From: Nephrocerus scutellatus
Taxonomy: Eukaryota > Arthropoda > Insecta > Diptera > Pipunculidae
Direction: 5' to 3'
Length of the DNA: 64,000 nt
Assembly: GCA_947095585.1 (NCBI GenBank)
Contig: OX352762.1
Coordinates: 27,628,669-27,692,668 of the forward strand
Shown here: piece after piece, positions 21,765 through 32,650 of the stretch
How positions within the stretch are numbered: the stretch's first letter is position 1
How the letters are laid out: the number at the start of each line of letters is the position of its first letter
Notes under the pieces: generated by a model
Seen by the model: only the letters and a program-made list of their open reading frames with translations
Told to the model about the DNA's origin: nothing
Database searches by the model: none
Program-made: the position numbers and the translations under genes

Positions 21765-22535
21765 TTGCTCTCATTTATATATCCGTTCTAACCGGATAAA
21801 CGATTCTTGTACATCCCTTTTATTATTATTATTACTGTTGGTGGGCTGAGAAGCCTTGTGCATTGCGACCTTAAGATCTGGGTATTGTGCATCCCAGATA
21901 TTTACCACAATATGTGGTGGCTTAGTTCCTTTATGAATGCCATCATATCTACCAGGTCGATCGGTTTGACATTTTCTCATGAACGTGTGTGAGCCTTGAG
22001 GTATTGAAATATTTTCCTGGTTAGGGCGTCACATATCAAGAGTATGTGCTTTGGCGTTTCTTTTGCACCGTTGCAGAAGCGGCTGCAATCAGTTTGGGAT
22101 TTTCCCATTTTTATTAAGTGGCCGTTAAATGGGCCGTGTCATGTCATAAACAAAACCTGAGATTTGAGTGCATGGCGGCTTAACTTAACTGCCTTGTTTG
22201 TCTTTGATGTTGTATTTAAAAAGCCTTTTGTTTTGTCTAATCCCAATTGATGATTCCCATTTTGCTTCGATTGCGATATTTACTTACTCATTTATTTTGT
22301 TCTTGAGCCGGGTTGGGGCCGGTTAAAATTACTTCTGCGCTTTCACTTGCACAGAGATTTGTTGCCTCGTTCCCTTCGATACCTGAATATCCGGGAGACC
22401 ACATTAGGATGATCTTGTTGGTTCTGGCCAGTTCCTTTAAGTGGTCGTAGCAGCTCCACGGTGTTTTGGAGTTGAAAACTGGGCCTTTTAATGCTAGCAA
22501 TGCGGCCTGGCTGTCGGAGATCATGTAGACCATGT
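21765..22535 (-). pseudogene. I-group non-LTR element: RNase H domain and zinc-knuckle C-terminus
   Basis: A minus-strand frame at 22533-22288 reads SDSQAALLALKGP (RNase H block with the catalytic Asp), then IILMWSPGYSGIEGNEATNL, the RNase H WxPGHxGxxGNExAD block with His changed to Tyr and the final AD replaced. Downstream (22190-21990), with frameshifts, is HGPFNGHLIKMGK then a C-rich ...CRFCNGAKETPKHIL...C knuckle, the usual C-terminus of I/LOA/Outcast-type elements. An (ATT)n run at 21822-21838 lies in the tail. The RT part is absent, so the copy is strongly 5'-truncated. Confidence 0.75.
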
Positions 22536-24605
22536 ACAGTCCTTACAGCCCTGAGAGATGATATAAATACTTTGATTGTAAATATCGATTAGGATTTTCG
22601 ATTACTCGCGATGTAAATTAAGAGTCTCGAACACTTTTAACTTCAGTTTAAAAAGGATACAGGTTAGTTCGTTCCTCTGCTCCGGTTGTATATGTTGATT
22701 GAACTTAAAAGTTAACCTGGTTTGTTGTATTGGCCATGGCTAACGTAAATAGTCTTACATTGTTTATTAACTATTTCTTTATGCGGTTCAAGAAATGTGC
22801 CAATGTAGGATTTATTTGCTATTATGAATTTATTCCTTTAACGATCGTCTATCTGGGAGCAAAGAAAGAAATATGAAAAACAAAATACAATAAGCCCATT
22901 ATAATAGGGCTATAATATTTTTGAATTTCTGAAAACTTTATATGTCACCTTGACACCGATTCCCATAGAACAGAGTACACTAACGTACTTGTTTCTTGTT
23001 TGGCATGATGCAGAACATAATGTCGGTCGTCGTCCTATACAAAAGCACAACGAGAAAATAATGCGTACTTGCAACATCCTAAAACGCATCAAGGATCCTT
23101 CAACCATGCTGATTGGCAACCGGCAACTATTCATGCTCAGGCTCACATCACATACAAGCAAACTTAAATTGAATGGAAAAACAGCCTGATTTTTTTATTT
23201 TAATTATTGTACTTATAATGCATAGAATTATCGTATTTATGTACGAGTACTTGTACACATATACGAAATATACTCTTGCTGCTGCATCATTGCGATTTAT
23301 CTGCATTTGTCGCATTCACAATTGCCACCCCGCTTGAGTGCAGATACAAATGACTAACGATGATTGATTTATCGAATTGCCATGACTGATGAATGAACTT
23401 CCGCTGCTCAGGACATCGTACACACATCAATGCCATGGCCGTATAATTGAAAGTACTGCGTCTAGGCTGTATGTTCTCGTCTTTATTTGAATACATACAC
23501 CGAAGACTGAATGCGCAGAGAAAGAGGCGGCAATCCCAATTAGTTAAAGCATGACAAACATGACAGGAACAACATGTACTGATGCATAAATGAATGTCCT
23601 TTCTGCAGCACTCAATCATTAAAAGATAATGGACGAGAATAGGTGACAAGTGCCATACACATATTTCTGTCTGTTACGTCAGTAATCGATTTGTTCATTC
23701 GGAAATTGGAATTGGATTCCTGCTGATGTTAAATATTCTATTAGCCGATTGTACATACATACATTGTAGTATAAAATCAAAAACAAAACGAATCCAAAAT
23801 TGAATATAAGGAATTGAATTTTCATAGTCAAACGCGTTGTATGATATTGAAAATGTTTTCCTTCCATCTATACAACTAAAGTTATTTAAAGGATGTTTTG
23901 CTTTCTATTTCATTTGTGATTTAAAAAACTTGACGTTAATTGGTATAGACTCTTGGATTTCACAGGACAACTTACGGGTAGATGTATGATGCCGAACAAT
24001 TCAAAAGTTTTTATAGGTAAAGTTCATAATAATTCATACTTTGTTGTCTCATTAGGTCGTACGTTCGCTGTGGATAACTGATGAATTTTAACAAGATAAA
24101 GAAGATTTAGGCGGATGGAAAATAAGTTATCAAACCACGCTGATTATTTTCTTAAATTAATAAGTCGATACTGGGTTTCCAGAATAGTTAGTGAAGTTAT
24201 GGGAAAAATGGGGAAAAAAGCGAAGACTTGACAAAATTTTCAATGAGTATGGAGAAAATCACTCTGAAAAGTCCTTATATCAGTTGAAAAACAGATTTCC
24301 GTCATGCATTAAAGCAATAGACACGCACGTTCGAATAAGTAAGCAGAAAAGGTAAGCGTAAACTTAGACACTCTTATCTAAGTTTCGGACCGGCTCGGTT
24401 TATGTCGCCAGAATTTTTATAAAATCAAACTTTTTACCAGACGCTTCCTAATAATCCTACTTGTGCCCACATAAAAAATGAAGGTTAAGCAATCACTCCT
24501 TTGATAAAGACACCATTCCAAAAAAACCTGCTGCTGTAGAAGAAGTTACATTGATTTTGGTTAACCAACGTAATGCTTGGATTTTAAGTTCATATATAAG
24601 TATAA
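22536..24605. other. No recognised gene
   Basis: Unique-looking DNA. Overlapping open frames exist on both strands (22910-23161 minus with 22950-23189 plus; 23287-23649 minus, 120 codons, Cys-rich) but none shows a domain, signal peptide or splice context that I can defend. Confidence 0.4.
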
Positions 24606-24609
24606 ATAT

Positions 24610-24940
24610 AAGATAGTAAAGCGAGCTTCGAGCGTCACGTCACGTCACGTTATCGCAAACCGAGTTTTAAAAGAAGTATTTTAAAAAAAAAATTGCACGC
24701 GCCACACGCGACGCGCGACACTTGACACGTGTCACGTCATCGCAAAACAAGTTTTAAAACAAGTATTTTATAAAAAAAATTACACGCGACACGTGACACG
24801 CGTCACGTCACCGCAAGCCAATTTTTAAAACAAGTAATTTAAAAAATCGCAAGCCAAGTGCTTACCAATTGTTTTAAAACAAGTCCTATCAAATTCCAAC
24901 TGGGAGAAGTCGCGATATACAATCGGTCAAACGACAACCC
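24610..24940 (+). repeat. Dispersed repeat family B, tandemly expanded copy
   Basis: It starts gatagtaaagcgagcttcga and contains about three degenerate units of about 85-100 bp, each with an acacgcgacacgtgacacg / gcgtcacgtca stretch followed by gcaaaacaagttttaaaaca and tattttaaaaaaaa. It ends aacaagtcctatcaaattcc-aactgggagaagtcg. Fragments of the same family occur at 50285-50335, 50655-50715 and 62548-62665. The CACGTGACACGCGTCACG core is strongly palindromic. Class unknown. Confidence 0.7.
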
Positions 24941-25124
24941 GACACACGTACGCTAGAAAAATTTTCTTGTCCTCTGATTATTAGCTTCGCCGTTAGGGGT
25001 CGCAATAAATCATAACTCTAACTCTTTTGATCAGTCAGAATCTTCGGGCTTTTGGTAAGAATTTCATTTTGCTTCAGAAACAGTAGTTTTTTTTTCATGT
25101 CCTCTTGTTTCCTCTTGCTTAAAT

Positions 25125-25630
25125 AAGCTTAACAATTGTACACAATTGTACAATATTTGTCCATTGGAGATATACATATGTTTAAAATTTCAAGAAATCG
25201 GGCTAATTTTTAAAAAATTGTATGGGCCCTCGACCTTTAACACCAAAAATTTTACAGAAGTTTTTTTCCTTCGGAAAACACACAAACTTGATGAAATCGG
25301 GCTAATTTTTAATTTTTTTTTATGGGTACGCCTTGGGTCTCAGGGTCCGTTTACTCCAAAAAATTTACTAATGGGTTTGTCCATCGGAAAACCATCGGAG
25401 ATGTGTTTAAAATTTGAAGAAAATCGGGCTAATTTTAAAAAAAATTATATGGACACCGCTCGGGCTTCAGGGCCCGCTCACTCCAAAAATGTTATCAAAA
25501 TTTTGTCCATCGGAGATCAGATGTGTCTAAAATTTGAAAAAAATCGGGCTATTTTTAAAAATTTTTGTGGGCACATCCCGGGCCTCAAAGTGTTGTTTAT
25601 ACAAACACATGTGCTAAAAAAACAAACAAA
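25125..25630 (+). repeat. Family A copy, left-end units
   Basis: Four tandem units with ttgtccatcggaga, aaatttgaagaaaatcgggc and gggcctcagggcccg blocks. Neither terminal inverted repeat is clearly present. The 168-codon plus-strand open frame (25146-25652) is translation of the repeat units and should not be annotated as a protein. Confidence 0.75.
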
Positions 25631-26370
25631 TCTGTTTGTGTATCACAAATAGATTTCTTAGGTCTTCGGATTCAACATAGCTCTTTAAGTCGGAAATATT
25701 AATTTTAATATTTCATTATTTTTAGTATTTTAATTTCTCTTCATAGCAGTGTCTCTTTGATGCTCTGCATACACACACTGTGACATCGATTTATTGCTCA
25801 GTTGTAATTTGTTTGCCCAATTTTAGTTTTTACAGCGACATTCGTTTTAAACCAGTCCACTTCAACGCTTATATTTTTCCAATTAGTGCTCTTAACGTAG
25901 CGTGGCAGAGTTTGTTGGTTGAAGGGACGGACTAATTTAAATTGCAAATGAATAGAGGATTCATCAATATTAATTCTAACGCCACGAATAACACCCAATG
26001 AACCTTTACATATTTTACCCTTACAAGTGTATAATCGGATCCTACTCTTACCATCGGTTAAACAGTAACAGCAATTTGAAAAACAGAAAGTTATTTCCTG
26101 TCAACGGCAGACATGCGGTAGATACCGAGCTTTAACTGATGGTGGCTGAGTGTGAGGAAAACAAACTCGGGCACTCAGACCACTCTTTTGTAGGATTCAA
26201 ATTTAGGCAGGTTTAGATTAAGAAACATTTTCCAAAGGTTTCTTTTTTAAAGTAATGGGTTTTTAATTAAGAGTGGCCCACTTTTTTTTTTAAATTTTTT
26301 GCTTGAGATATCAAAAGTTTATTTCCGTTTCCATTCATCGATGCCAATAACTAATCAAACATAAAATTTT
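25631..26370. other. No recognised feature
   Basis: AT-rich unique-looking sequence; a 66-codon open frame at 25798-25998 (minus) has no recognised domain. Confidence 0.4.
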
Positions 26371-26535
26371 GTCAGTGTCGGTGGTGCAGTGATTAGAACC
26401 ATTGGCTCCCACTTGGACGACACCGGGCTCGAATTCGGTGGAGTCTCCACCCATCACAACATTTGATTTTCTTCTTCTATCCAAATATTCCCAAGCCAAC
26501 GCTGTGCCTATCCCTTGAAGCATGCGCTAATTATA
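26371..26535 (+). mobile_element. Second tRNA-derived SINE (SINE-2), candidate
   Basis: A tRNA-like head with an A-box-like ggtgcagtgattag (about 26382-26395), an intervening arm, and a B-box-like gggctcgaattc (26425-26436) at about the correct A-to-B spacing, followed by a non-tRNA body ending cccttgaagcatgcgcta. The head differs from SINE-1. Only one copy is in the window, so repetitive nature is inferred from the Pol III promoter layout alone. Confidence 0.55.
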
Positions 26536-27425
26536 AACAAATTAAATGTTGAAACGCCAGCACGAGTGAATGCGCTGAACTTTATTTTTTATGACTTTTT
26601 CGCATAAATCAGGCTATATGCCAGCATTTTTGCGTTTGATGTTGGTCCAAAGGTTTTCTTAAGACTCTAGCTTATTGGCACTAATCGTTGATTTGACATA
26701 GCACCAAAGTCAAGAGGCCGAGACAAATCATACGTACTAGTCAACCAACTACTCCATTTCTGGAGATAATACGGTCACCAAACTTCGACCACAATAAGTC
26801 GATTGTTTGGCATGTAGCGCCGTCTTGTACAAATCACATATAATCTCTTTCAATTTTTCAAATAAAAGTCAGTCAACATAATCCGGTAACTATCTCCATT
26901 AACTGTGCTTGTGTTGCCAGCATCCTTGTAGAAGAAGTATTAATCAATTGTCCTCTAGCATAAAACCCATATGAAATGACATTTTGTGAGTGGCTTTGGG
27001 TTAATGACTTTCCCAAATGCGACATTTCGGCTTATTAACTATACTCGCCCTAGTGTATTCTGTACACCACTTGAATTAAAAGTGCCGCTTTTTCATACCG
27101 CATGATGCTACGATTCTGCCCAAATCAGCTAATGAGTTAATCTATCTTACTAGACTTAACTACAGTCACTATCAGTTTTGCTGCAGCAGAGTGAACAGTT
27201 GTTAAGTATAGAGCCGGTTTCGTTGACAAAACACAGCATGCGAGTATATCAACTGCAGCCACAGTCAGTATCGCTGCAGCTGCTGTTTAGTTCTTTTTAA
27301 AAGCTTTTAATTTACTTGACTTTGTCTGTCTGTTTGTTTTTGGACTTATTTGAGGTCCTTACGCGACCCAGAGAGCAGACATTTTGTGAGCAGCTCAGTG
27401 TCATGGGCCATTTTCTGAGATCTCG
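26536..27425. other. No recognised gene
   Basis: Nothing recognised. Imperfect repetition of an about 100-bp stretch is visible at 27165-27285 (cacagtcagtatcgctgcag versus tacagtcactatcagttttgctgcag). Confidence 0.4.
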
Positions 27426-27512
27426 CGTTTGACGCGTGTTACTAGTCGCGTGTGGCATAAAAGTTTGTACCCGAGAAACAACGTTTTTTTTACATTTAGT
27501 TGTTTTTTCTGA
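27426..27512 (+). repeat. Dispersed repeat family C fragment
   Basis: Close match to 3420-3510: gacgcgtg-, gcataaaagtttgtac-cga and acgtttttt-acattta in the same order. Confidence 0.5.
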
Positions 27513-27564
27513 TACAGTCGCTTATTAATAACTTTACACAGTTAGGATAATTATATATTATACT

Positions 27565-27870
27565 ACAATAATAATAATAAAAATAATGTTTGGCGCGACA
27601 GACCATTGCGGTCCAAGGCCTAACTTCTCGCGACCATTTGTGCTGCACATGTTAATTTTTGGACAAAAATGGAAGGACCTACAATTTAAGGTCGGGTCCG
27701 AACGGCGAATTGAGAAGCTTTCCGTGACAAGGTATTAATTACTCTCGGAACGTTTGTCACCCATTCGCGAGAGGTGGGACATCGTGAAAAATACTTTTGG
27801 TGTTGCTGGGATTCGAACCTGAACCTCCTGCGCAGCAGCCATGTGCACTACCACTGAGCCACGGCGCCCA
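27565..27870 (-). mobile_element. tRNA-derived SINE (SINE-1), near full length
   Basis: The reverse complement begins gggcgccgtggctcagtggt (A box) and includes ggttcgaatcc (B box, as ggattcgaacc on the plus strand at 27808-27818), the conserved body, the ...gacctgcaatggtctgtcgc end and an (ATT)n tail (27568-27588 as taataataa). The head end lies about 10 bp from the Helitron 3' terminus at 27881. Short ATTATACTA repeats flank it and may be a target duplication. Confidence 0.88.
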
Positions 27871-27880
27871 TTATACTATA

Positions 27881-28470
27881 CTAACGGAAATAACCGGCGT
27901 TTCCCGGCTGCCTCATCCCACTGACCCCAACCCAAGAACACCCGCGAACTGACATCATGCCCACTGACCTCCCGCCCACTTACCTTCCGTCCACTGACCC
28001 CCAGCCCACTGAATTTTTGCCCTCCACCCTCCCAGCAGCTGAACACCCACCCACAGACCACTCCCACCAACTGACCTCCCGCCCTATGACCTATTGCCAA
28101 CTGACGAACTCGCCAACTAACCACCTCACCGACACAGAAAACTATAGAAACGACACTCATATCGGCAAAAAATGTATACGTGTTCGAATATTTTTTATAT
28201 GAATATAATAAACAGGGAAACTAAATTTTCCTCCCAAGCTCAACCTATCGGGTCCAACGACTTTTTTTTGCTTAAATATTAAATGGTGTGAATTTGAAAC
28301 TCTAATTTATGGACCGGTTTGGCGATCCCAGCGCCACCTAGGGTCTAAAACAAGCAAAAACAATCCGGAGCACCACACGAATATATGGTATGAGTATAAT
28401 TTGGTAAGCTTCAGTGGTTCAGCCGTGATAGTCAGACATACATACGCACCAGTGTTTTTATATATTCCGA
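27881..28470 (-). mobile_element. Non-autonomous Helitron-like element with internal minisatellite
   Basis: The minus strand ends ccgggaaacgccggttatt-tccgTTAG, a one-base variant of the CTAG terminus at 4988. Inward come a CCCACTGACCTCC-type minisatellite (27925-28130), then tatcggcaaaaaatgtatacgtgttc shared with the first copy, and at 28385-28450 a stretch whose minus strand reads ctgactatcacggctgaacc-actgaagctt, similar to the 'aaacggctggaccgatttt' type interior seen in many insect Helitrons. No coding. The 5' terminus is not clear; the end at 28470 is approximate. Confidence 0.55.
27925..28130. repeat. C-rich minisatellite inside the Helitron
   Basis: About twelve imperfect units of 14-17 bp around CCCACTGACCTCCCG. 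Open frames on both strands here (27957-28202 plus, 27876-28160 minus) are low-complexity artefacts. Confidence 0.8.
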
Positions 28471-28487
28471 TAGTTGACTTCCACAAG

Positions 28488-28703
28488 TCATATGTGCTCG
28501 GAAGTTCTGTATGGATTTGGATTTCCTACAGTGCTCCTGTTCGGCTTCAATAATTTTCGAGTACCAATAGTTGAGCTTGCCAGACTTAAGCTTAAGAATG
28601 GTTCCGGACCAATAGGAATATCGGAAGAACTACTTTTTGCGTGTGCATCAGCAGATTCATTTCCTTTTATTCCTGTATGACCCGTAAAAAATTTTAAAAT
28701 CAA
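28488..28703 (-). pseudogene. RNase H domain fragment of an I/LOA-group element
   Basis: A 71-codon frame reading FTGHTGIKGNESADAHAK, which matches the conserved RNase H block GHxGxxGNExAD with catalytic Asp. The rest (SLASSTIGTRKLLKPNRST) is linker to a C-terminal region that is missing. Upstream coding on the minus strand up to about 28790 is frameshifted. Small truncated remnant. Confidence 0.65.
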
Positions 28704-28790
28704 ATAACTGGTTAATTATTTTTAGTTCGGGTAAGATCAGTAAGCTGACGGTCGGACTCTGCTATCAACTCCTTATATGATATTGGACTT

Positions 28791-30240
28791 GAGATTAACA
28801 AAAAGATTGGGCAGTACCGTTGCGCCCTGTATACAAATATTGGTACTAAGTTCTGCCATTAATAAAGTGACAAACAAATCCAAATATAAGATGATGAGCA
28901 TCACGATCATGATCATCAAATATTGAACATTTCTTACAAGTCGCTTAATTTTTACTTATAACAGGGATTCGCAACCGCTGTACCACAGTACACAGTGTGC
29001 GGTGAGACTTGTGATGCAAGTAATCTAGATATTGCTAGATTAAAGTGAAAACGAAAAACCTAGCCGGGTTAGTCACATGCAGTCAGTAAGTTAGTGAGAC
29101 ACTCGGTGAGTTTGCAAGTCAATCGATCAACGTTCAACTGGAACATTCGTTGTTTTTTGTTTTGTGTTTGTTTATTTCAGTTATTTGTTGTTTTGTTTGA
29201 ACAGATATGTGCGTCGAGTACAAATGTTCAAAGTTTAGTGCAAAATTGTAAACTCTTCAAAGCACTCGAAAGCGCCTTGTAATTTGCACACAGCCTCCTA
29301 CACATGTTTTCAGCGCCACAGTCATTCGCAACACTTGACTAAGGCCCGTGCGTAGTTGGTCAAATGGAGGTTCGCCTGCCAGTGTGCCTGCCGACTAACA
29401 GCTAGATGTTGTGTTGTTGAAAGGCCATACATCAAATAAAAAATCAAAAATGATACTTAGACTCAGTCATGTTCACGGTGTGTCTGTGGAGATTCCACTT
29501 TTTCTTTCTAATGATGCCGGGAATTTCTATTCGCTCTGCACAGCGGGAGAGAACCAGATTGTGGGGGATCCTGCCATTCCAGTTTTACACCGTAACCGAA
29601 CTATATTTCGATGGATATCTGCTGTGTTCATGTTATGCCACAAATTTAGCACAACACTTTTCAAAACGCAAAATTTAAGTTGGCTGGTTTTTCACATCGT
29701 ATTGCAGTTAAATTGCATTGCAGTCGCGCTTACTGATTGACAATCGCATAATCATTCCCATTCGGTTTGCATATTCAAATTGATGCAGACTGCCGCAGTC
29801 CGCAGATATGGCTGATTTCCAAATTACAGTAATTAAGACGACAACTTTGGATTCAACTATCGTAACTTGTTTTGATGATTGATATGAGGACGAGAGTAAG
29901 ATATAATTTTGCGATCGTCAAATGTAAGGCTGGAAGCATTCGCCAGAAAATCATATCTGATGGTGTAAATTGGAGAACAACTTTATTGAGAAATATATAT
30001 ATTTAGTGATTTTTTGACATTGCAGTTTAGTGCGAACGTTAAAGAGAATTATCTCGAACCACGGTGTAGTTATTCCAAAAGATAAAAAAGCCTGTACCAA
30101 AAGTCCATCTATCTTTAAATATTGTTACGAAATTTAGGCTTTCTAGAGTTCGTAATTTTGCAAATAAAAACACAACACAAGTTCGTTAATTCACAAATTG
30201 CAACTTTAATTAACAAAAAGCAAAAGTCCACAAATTTATA
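28791..30240. other. No recognised gene; possible LTR-like stretch at its end
   Basis: Unique-looking DNA with scattered short frames (29411-29740 plus, 109 codons, no domain). At 30122-30240 the sequence tgttacgaaatttaggcttt ... aactttaattaacaaaaag has an LTR-like flavour (starts TGTTACG), but no second copy, primer-binding site or target duplication is visible. Confidence 0.35.
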
Positions 30241-32412
30241 AACAATGTTACTGAACCTAAACCACGTCAGTCCAAAATACCTCAGACCTATTAACCTTTC
30301 GTCATTCCTATTAAAAACATTAGAAAGACTGATCGAAATCCACCTTCGTACTAGTATTGACAAAAGACTTCTGTCCGTCGATCAACACGCGTACTGCAAC
30401 GGCAAATCTGTAAAAACAGCTCTGCATACGCTAGTACGTTCCATTGAAAACTCCCTTCATGACAAGGAATACTCAATGGTGGTTTTCCTGGACATAGAAG
30501 GCGATTTTAACAACGTCAAAACATCTGCGATCACGGAAGCGCTGTCGACTTTGGGGGTGAACGACTCACTGGGTGAACAGGTTGATCTTCTACTCACAAG
30601 TAGGATCATAAATTCATGACTTGGTTTGTCATCTGCCAAAAGATTTGTCAGCAGAGGCACCCCGCAAGGAGGTGTCCTGTCCGCACTTCTTTGGAACCTG
30701 GCGGTGAATGAGCTGCTGATTCGCCTGAGGGGGGAGGGCTGCGGAGTGATCGCCTATGCGGACGACGTTGCCATAGCCGTCTCAGGAAAGCACCCACACA
30801 CCTTGAAAAAACTTCTGCAGAATGCTCTTAATAAGCTAATAAGCTGGGCAGATCATTGTGGTCTAGGGGTAAACCAAAAAACCGAACATGTCCTCTTAAC
30901 GAGGAAGTACAAAATCCCACTCGTCAACCCTCCGTTCATCAAGAGCACAAGCTTGACTTTCTCCGATAAGGCCAAATATCTTGGTCTTATTCTGGATAGG
31001 AAACTGAGCTGGAAACCCAACATACAAGAAAGATTCCGCAAAGCCACATTGGCACTCTTCTCAAGCAAAACGGCCATAGGAAGTAAATGGGGTCTTCAAC
31101 CGCATATCACTCATTGGCTGTACGCAGCAGTAGTCGGACCTATTCTGCTATACGGTGTGGCTGTTTGGTGGACTGCATTAGATAAAGCGATCAATCGCGA
31201 CAAACTAAGCAGAGTCCAAAGATCAGCTTGTCTATGTGTGAGCGAAGCGCTTCGTACAACTCCATCTGCTGTATTGGACATTCTGCTGATCCTTGCTCCA
31301 CTCGACATCTTCGGCAGAAAAATGGCTGCAAACGCAGCTACTCGCCTCAGAGCAATCTCTCAGTGGACCGTGAATGATTTCGGCCACTCTTCTCTCCTGA
31401 ATTCAGTCAGGACTCCACTTGTCAACTTAGACTACACCATTCCGCAGCTCTACTTCAACAAAAACTTCCAGGTTACCATCCCCTTCGTGTCTTCTTGAGA
31501 GGAAGGTATCTACTTGGAAAATGAAGGAATTCACTTCTACACAGACATGTTGAAAACTGATGAAGGGTTTGGCGGAGGTGTCTTTTCAAAAAGACTAAAT
31601 CTAAGTCTCTCTTTCCGCCTTCCTGATTACTGTAGTGTTTTCCAAGCGGATCATGGCTATAAAGGAAGCCTTGTCTTGGCTGAAGAGTAATGTCAGATAT
31701 CCACATTTTCTCGGATAGCCAGGCTGCGCTAAAGTCCATGGAATCAGTCTCCACATTGCCGATCGTCTCTTGAGGAGATAGCGGAGCATTTCAATATTCA
31801 CCTGTGCTGGGTGTCGGGGCATAGAGACATTCCCGGTCTGATGAACTCGCCAAACATGGAACCACACTACCCCTATTGCCTGAATATGGTTCACTAGGCA
31901 TGCCGATCGCTACGCGTGCAAACTCAAGTTTAAACGGGATGCTATAGTAAAAACTAATTATAGATGGTCAAACGGTACAACTTGCATAGCAACGAAGCAG
32001 ATCTGGCCCAAGCTAGATCCGAAACGCTGTTAAAGTGTTTAATCTCTCAAAACAGACTGCACATTGGTGCCATTATAGGTGTCATAACTTGACACTGTCT
32101 CATAGGCAAGCATGCAAGACTAGGAGTTTTTTCCAACGATTTCTGCAGAAGCTGCATGGATGAGGAGGAAAAGGAAACAACTCTCCATCTACTTTGTACG
32201 TGCCCAGCCCTCTCGAATAGGCGGAAGCTCCATCTGGGAGCGTTCTCAACGATCTTACCCAAATTGACATTAATAGTCTATTGCGCTTCATACGAAGCTC
32301 CAAGTGGTTCAACGAGTAGGCGTGGGAATTTCTAGATCCTTGTGGTATCACAACGGACCTTCATGGTCTAAGTGCGTCGGTTTTGACTGACGGCCACTTC
32401 AACCTAACTTAA
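30241..32412 (+). mobile_element. LOA-group non-LTR retrotransposon (RT, RNase H, zinc knuckle), 5'-truncated
   Basis: It begins inside the RT fingers (YLRPINLSSFLLKTLERLIE) and runs to the C-terminus and a ccacttcaacctaacttaacc 3' UTR. RT: FLDIEGDFNNV (30485-30520), RGTPQGGVLSALLWN (about 30650-30695), IAYADDVAIAVSG (about 30750-30790), and thumb/connection AVVGPILLYGVAVWWTAL. RNase H after 31499: FYTDMLKT, then SDSQAAL (31711-31731) and a broken DELAKHGTT. The tail has CRSCMDEEEKETTLHLLCTCP then FIRSSKWF. In-frame stops at 30617-30619 and 31496-31498 and later frameshifts inactivate it. The RT-RNase H-knuckle order and the WWTAL segment fit LOA/Lian-type elements. Confidence 0.85.
30245..31498 (+). 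pseudogene. LOA-group reverse transcriptase, one in-frame stop
   Basis: Two frames in the same phase (30245-30619 and 30626-31498) separated by a single TGA at 30617-30619, together about 415 codons of RT with the catalytic Asp of FLDIEG and the YADD pair. Everything upstream (endonuclease and RT start) is missing. The frame ends at a second TGA just before the RNase H domain, which continues in the same phase. Confidence 0.85.
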
Positions 32413-32514
32413 CCTTCTGAACCTAATTGTATGCAATGTTTTTTTGTAATTTCTTAATTCTAATACAATTCAATACAATACTTATTCTTTCTTATATATG
32501 AGTATGTACAGTGC

Positions 32515-32650
32515 GATAAAAGATTTCGGGTAAATTTTGTAAAATATTTGTAATGGAGCCCCCTGACCCCGAGGCCCAAGGGAGTTAAAATTTGATGATT
32601 TGGTCAACCAGCCAGCTACAAACACGCGAAGTTACTATAGAGAATTTAGT
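32515..32650 (+). repeat. Family A right-end fragment
   Basis: tcgggtaaattttgtaaaat, gagccccctgaccccgaggc, ggtcaaccagccagc and gcgaagttactatagagaatttag in family order; only the last unit and the right terminus remain. Confidence 0.75.

Noticed and set aside
23287..23649. 120-codon Cys-rich minus-strand frame as a possible secreted protein gene.
   Set aside because: Cysteine pattern irregular, no clear signal peptide after the Met, many His/Ser from AT-rich context, no conservation evidence.
25146..25652. A 168-codon open frame with repeated EIYICLKF / KFEENRANF-like segments, and similar frames at 89-361, 319-579, 2741-2956, 2977-3225, 6263-6481, 13968-14183, 39472-39807, 42257-42442, 53591-53905 and 60869-61177, which look like a conserved protein family.
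   Set aside because: All are translations of family A tandem units, whose length is close to a multiple of three in places and which are stop-poor in some frames. They appear on either strand, break at unit boundaries and have no start or splice context. Similarity between them is DNA repeat similarity.
30122..30240. LTR of a gypsy-like element (TGTTACG start).
   Set aside because: No second LTR, no primer-binding site, no target duplication and no gag-pol nearby; similarity is only a few bases.
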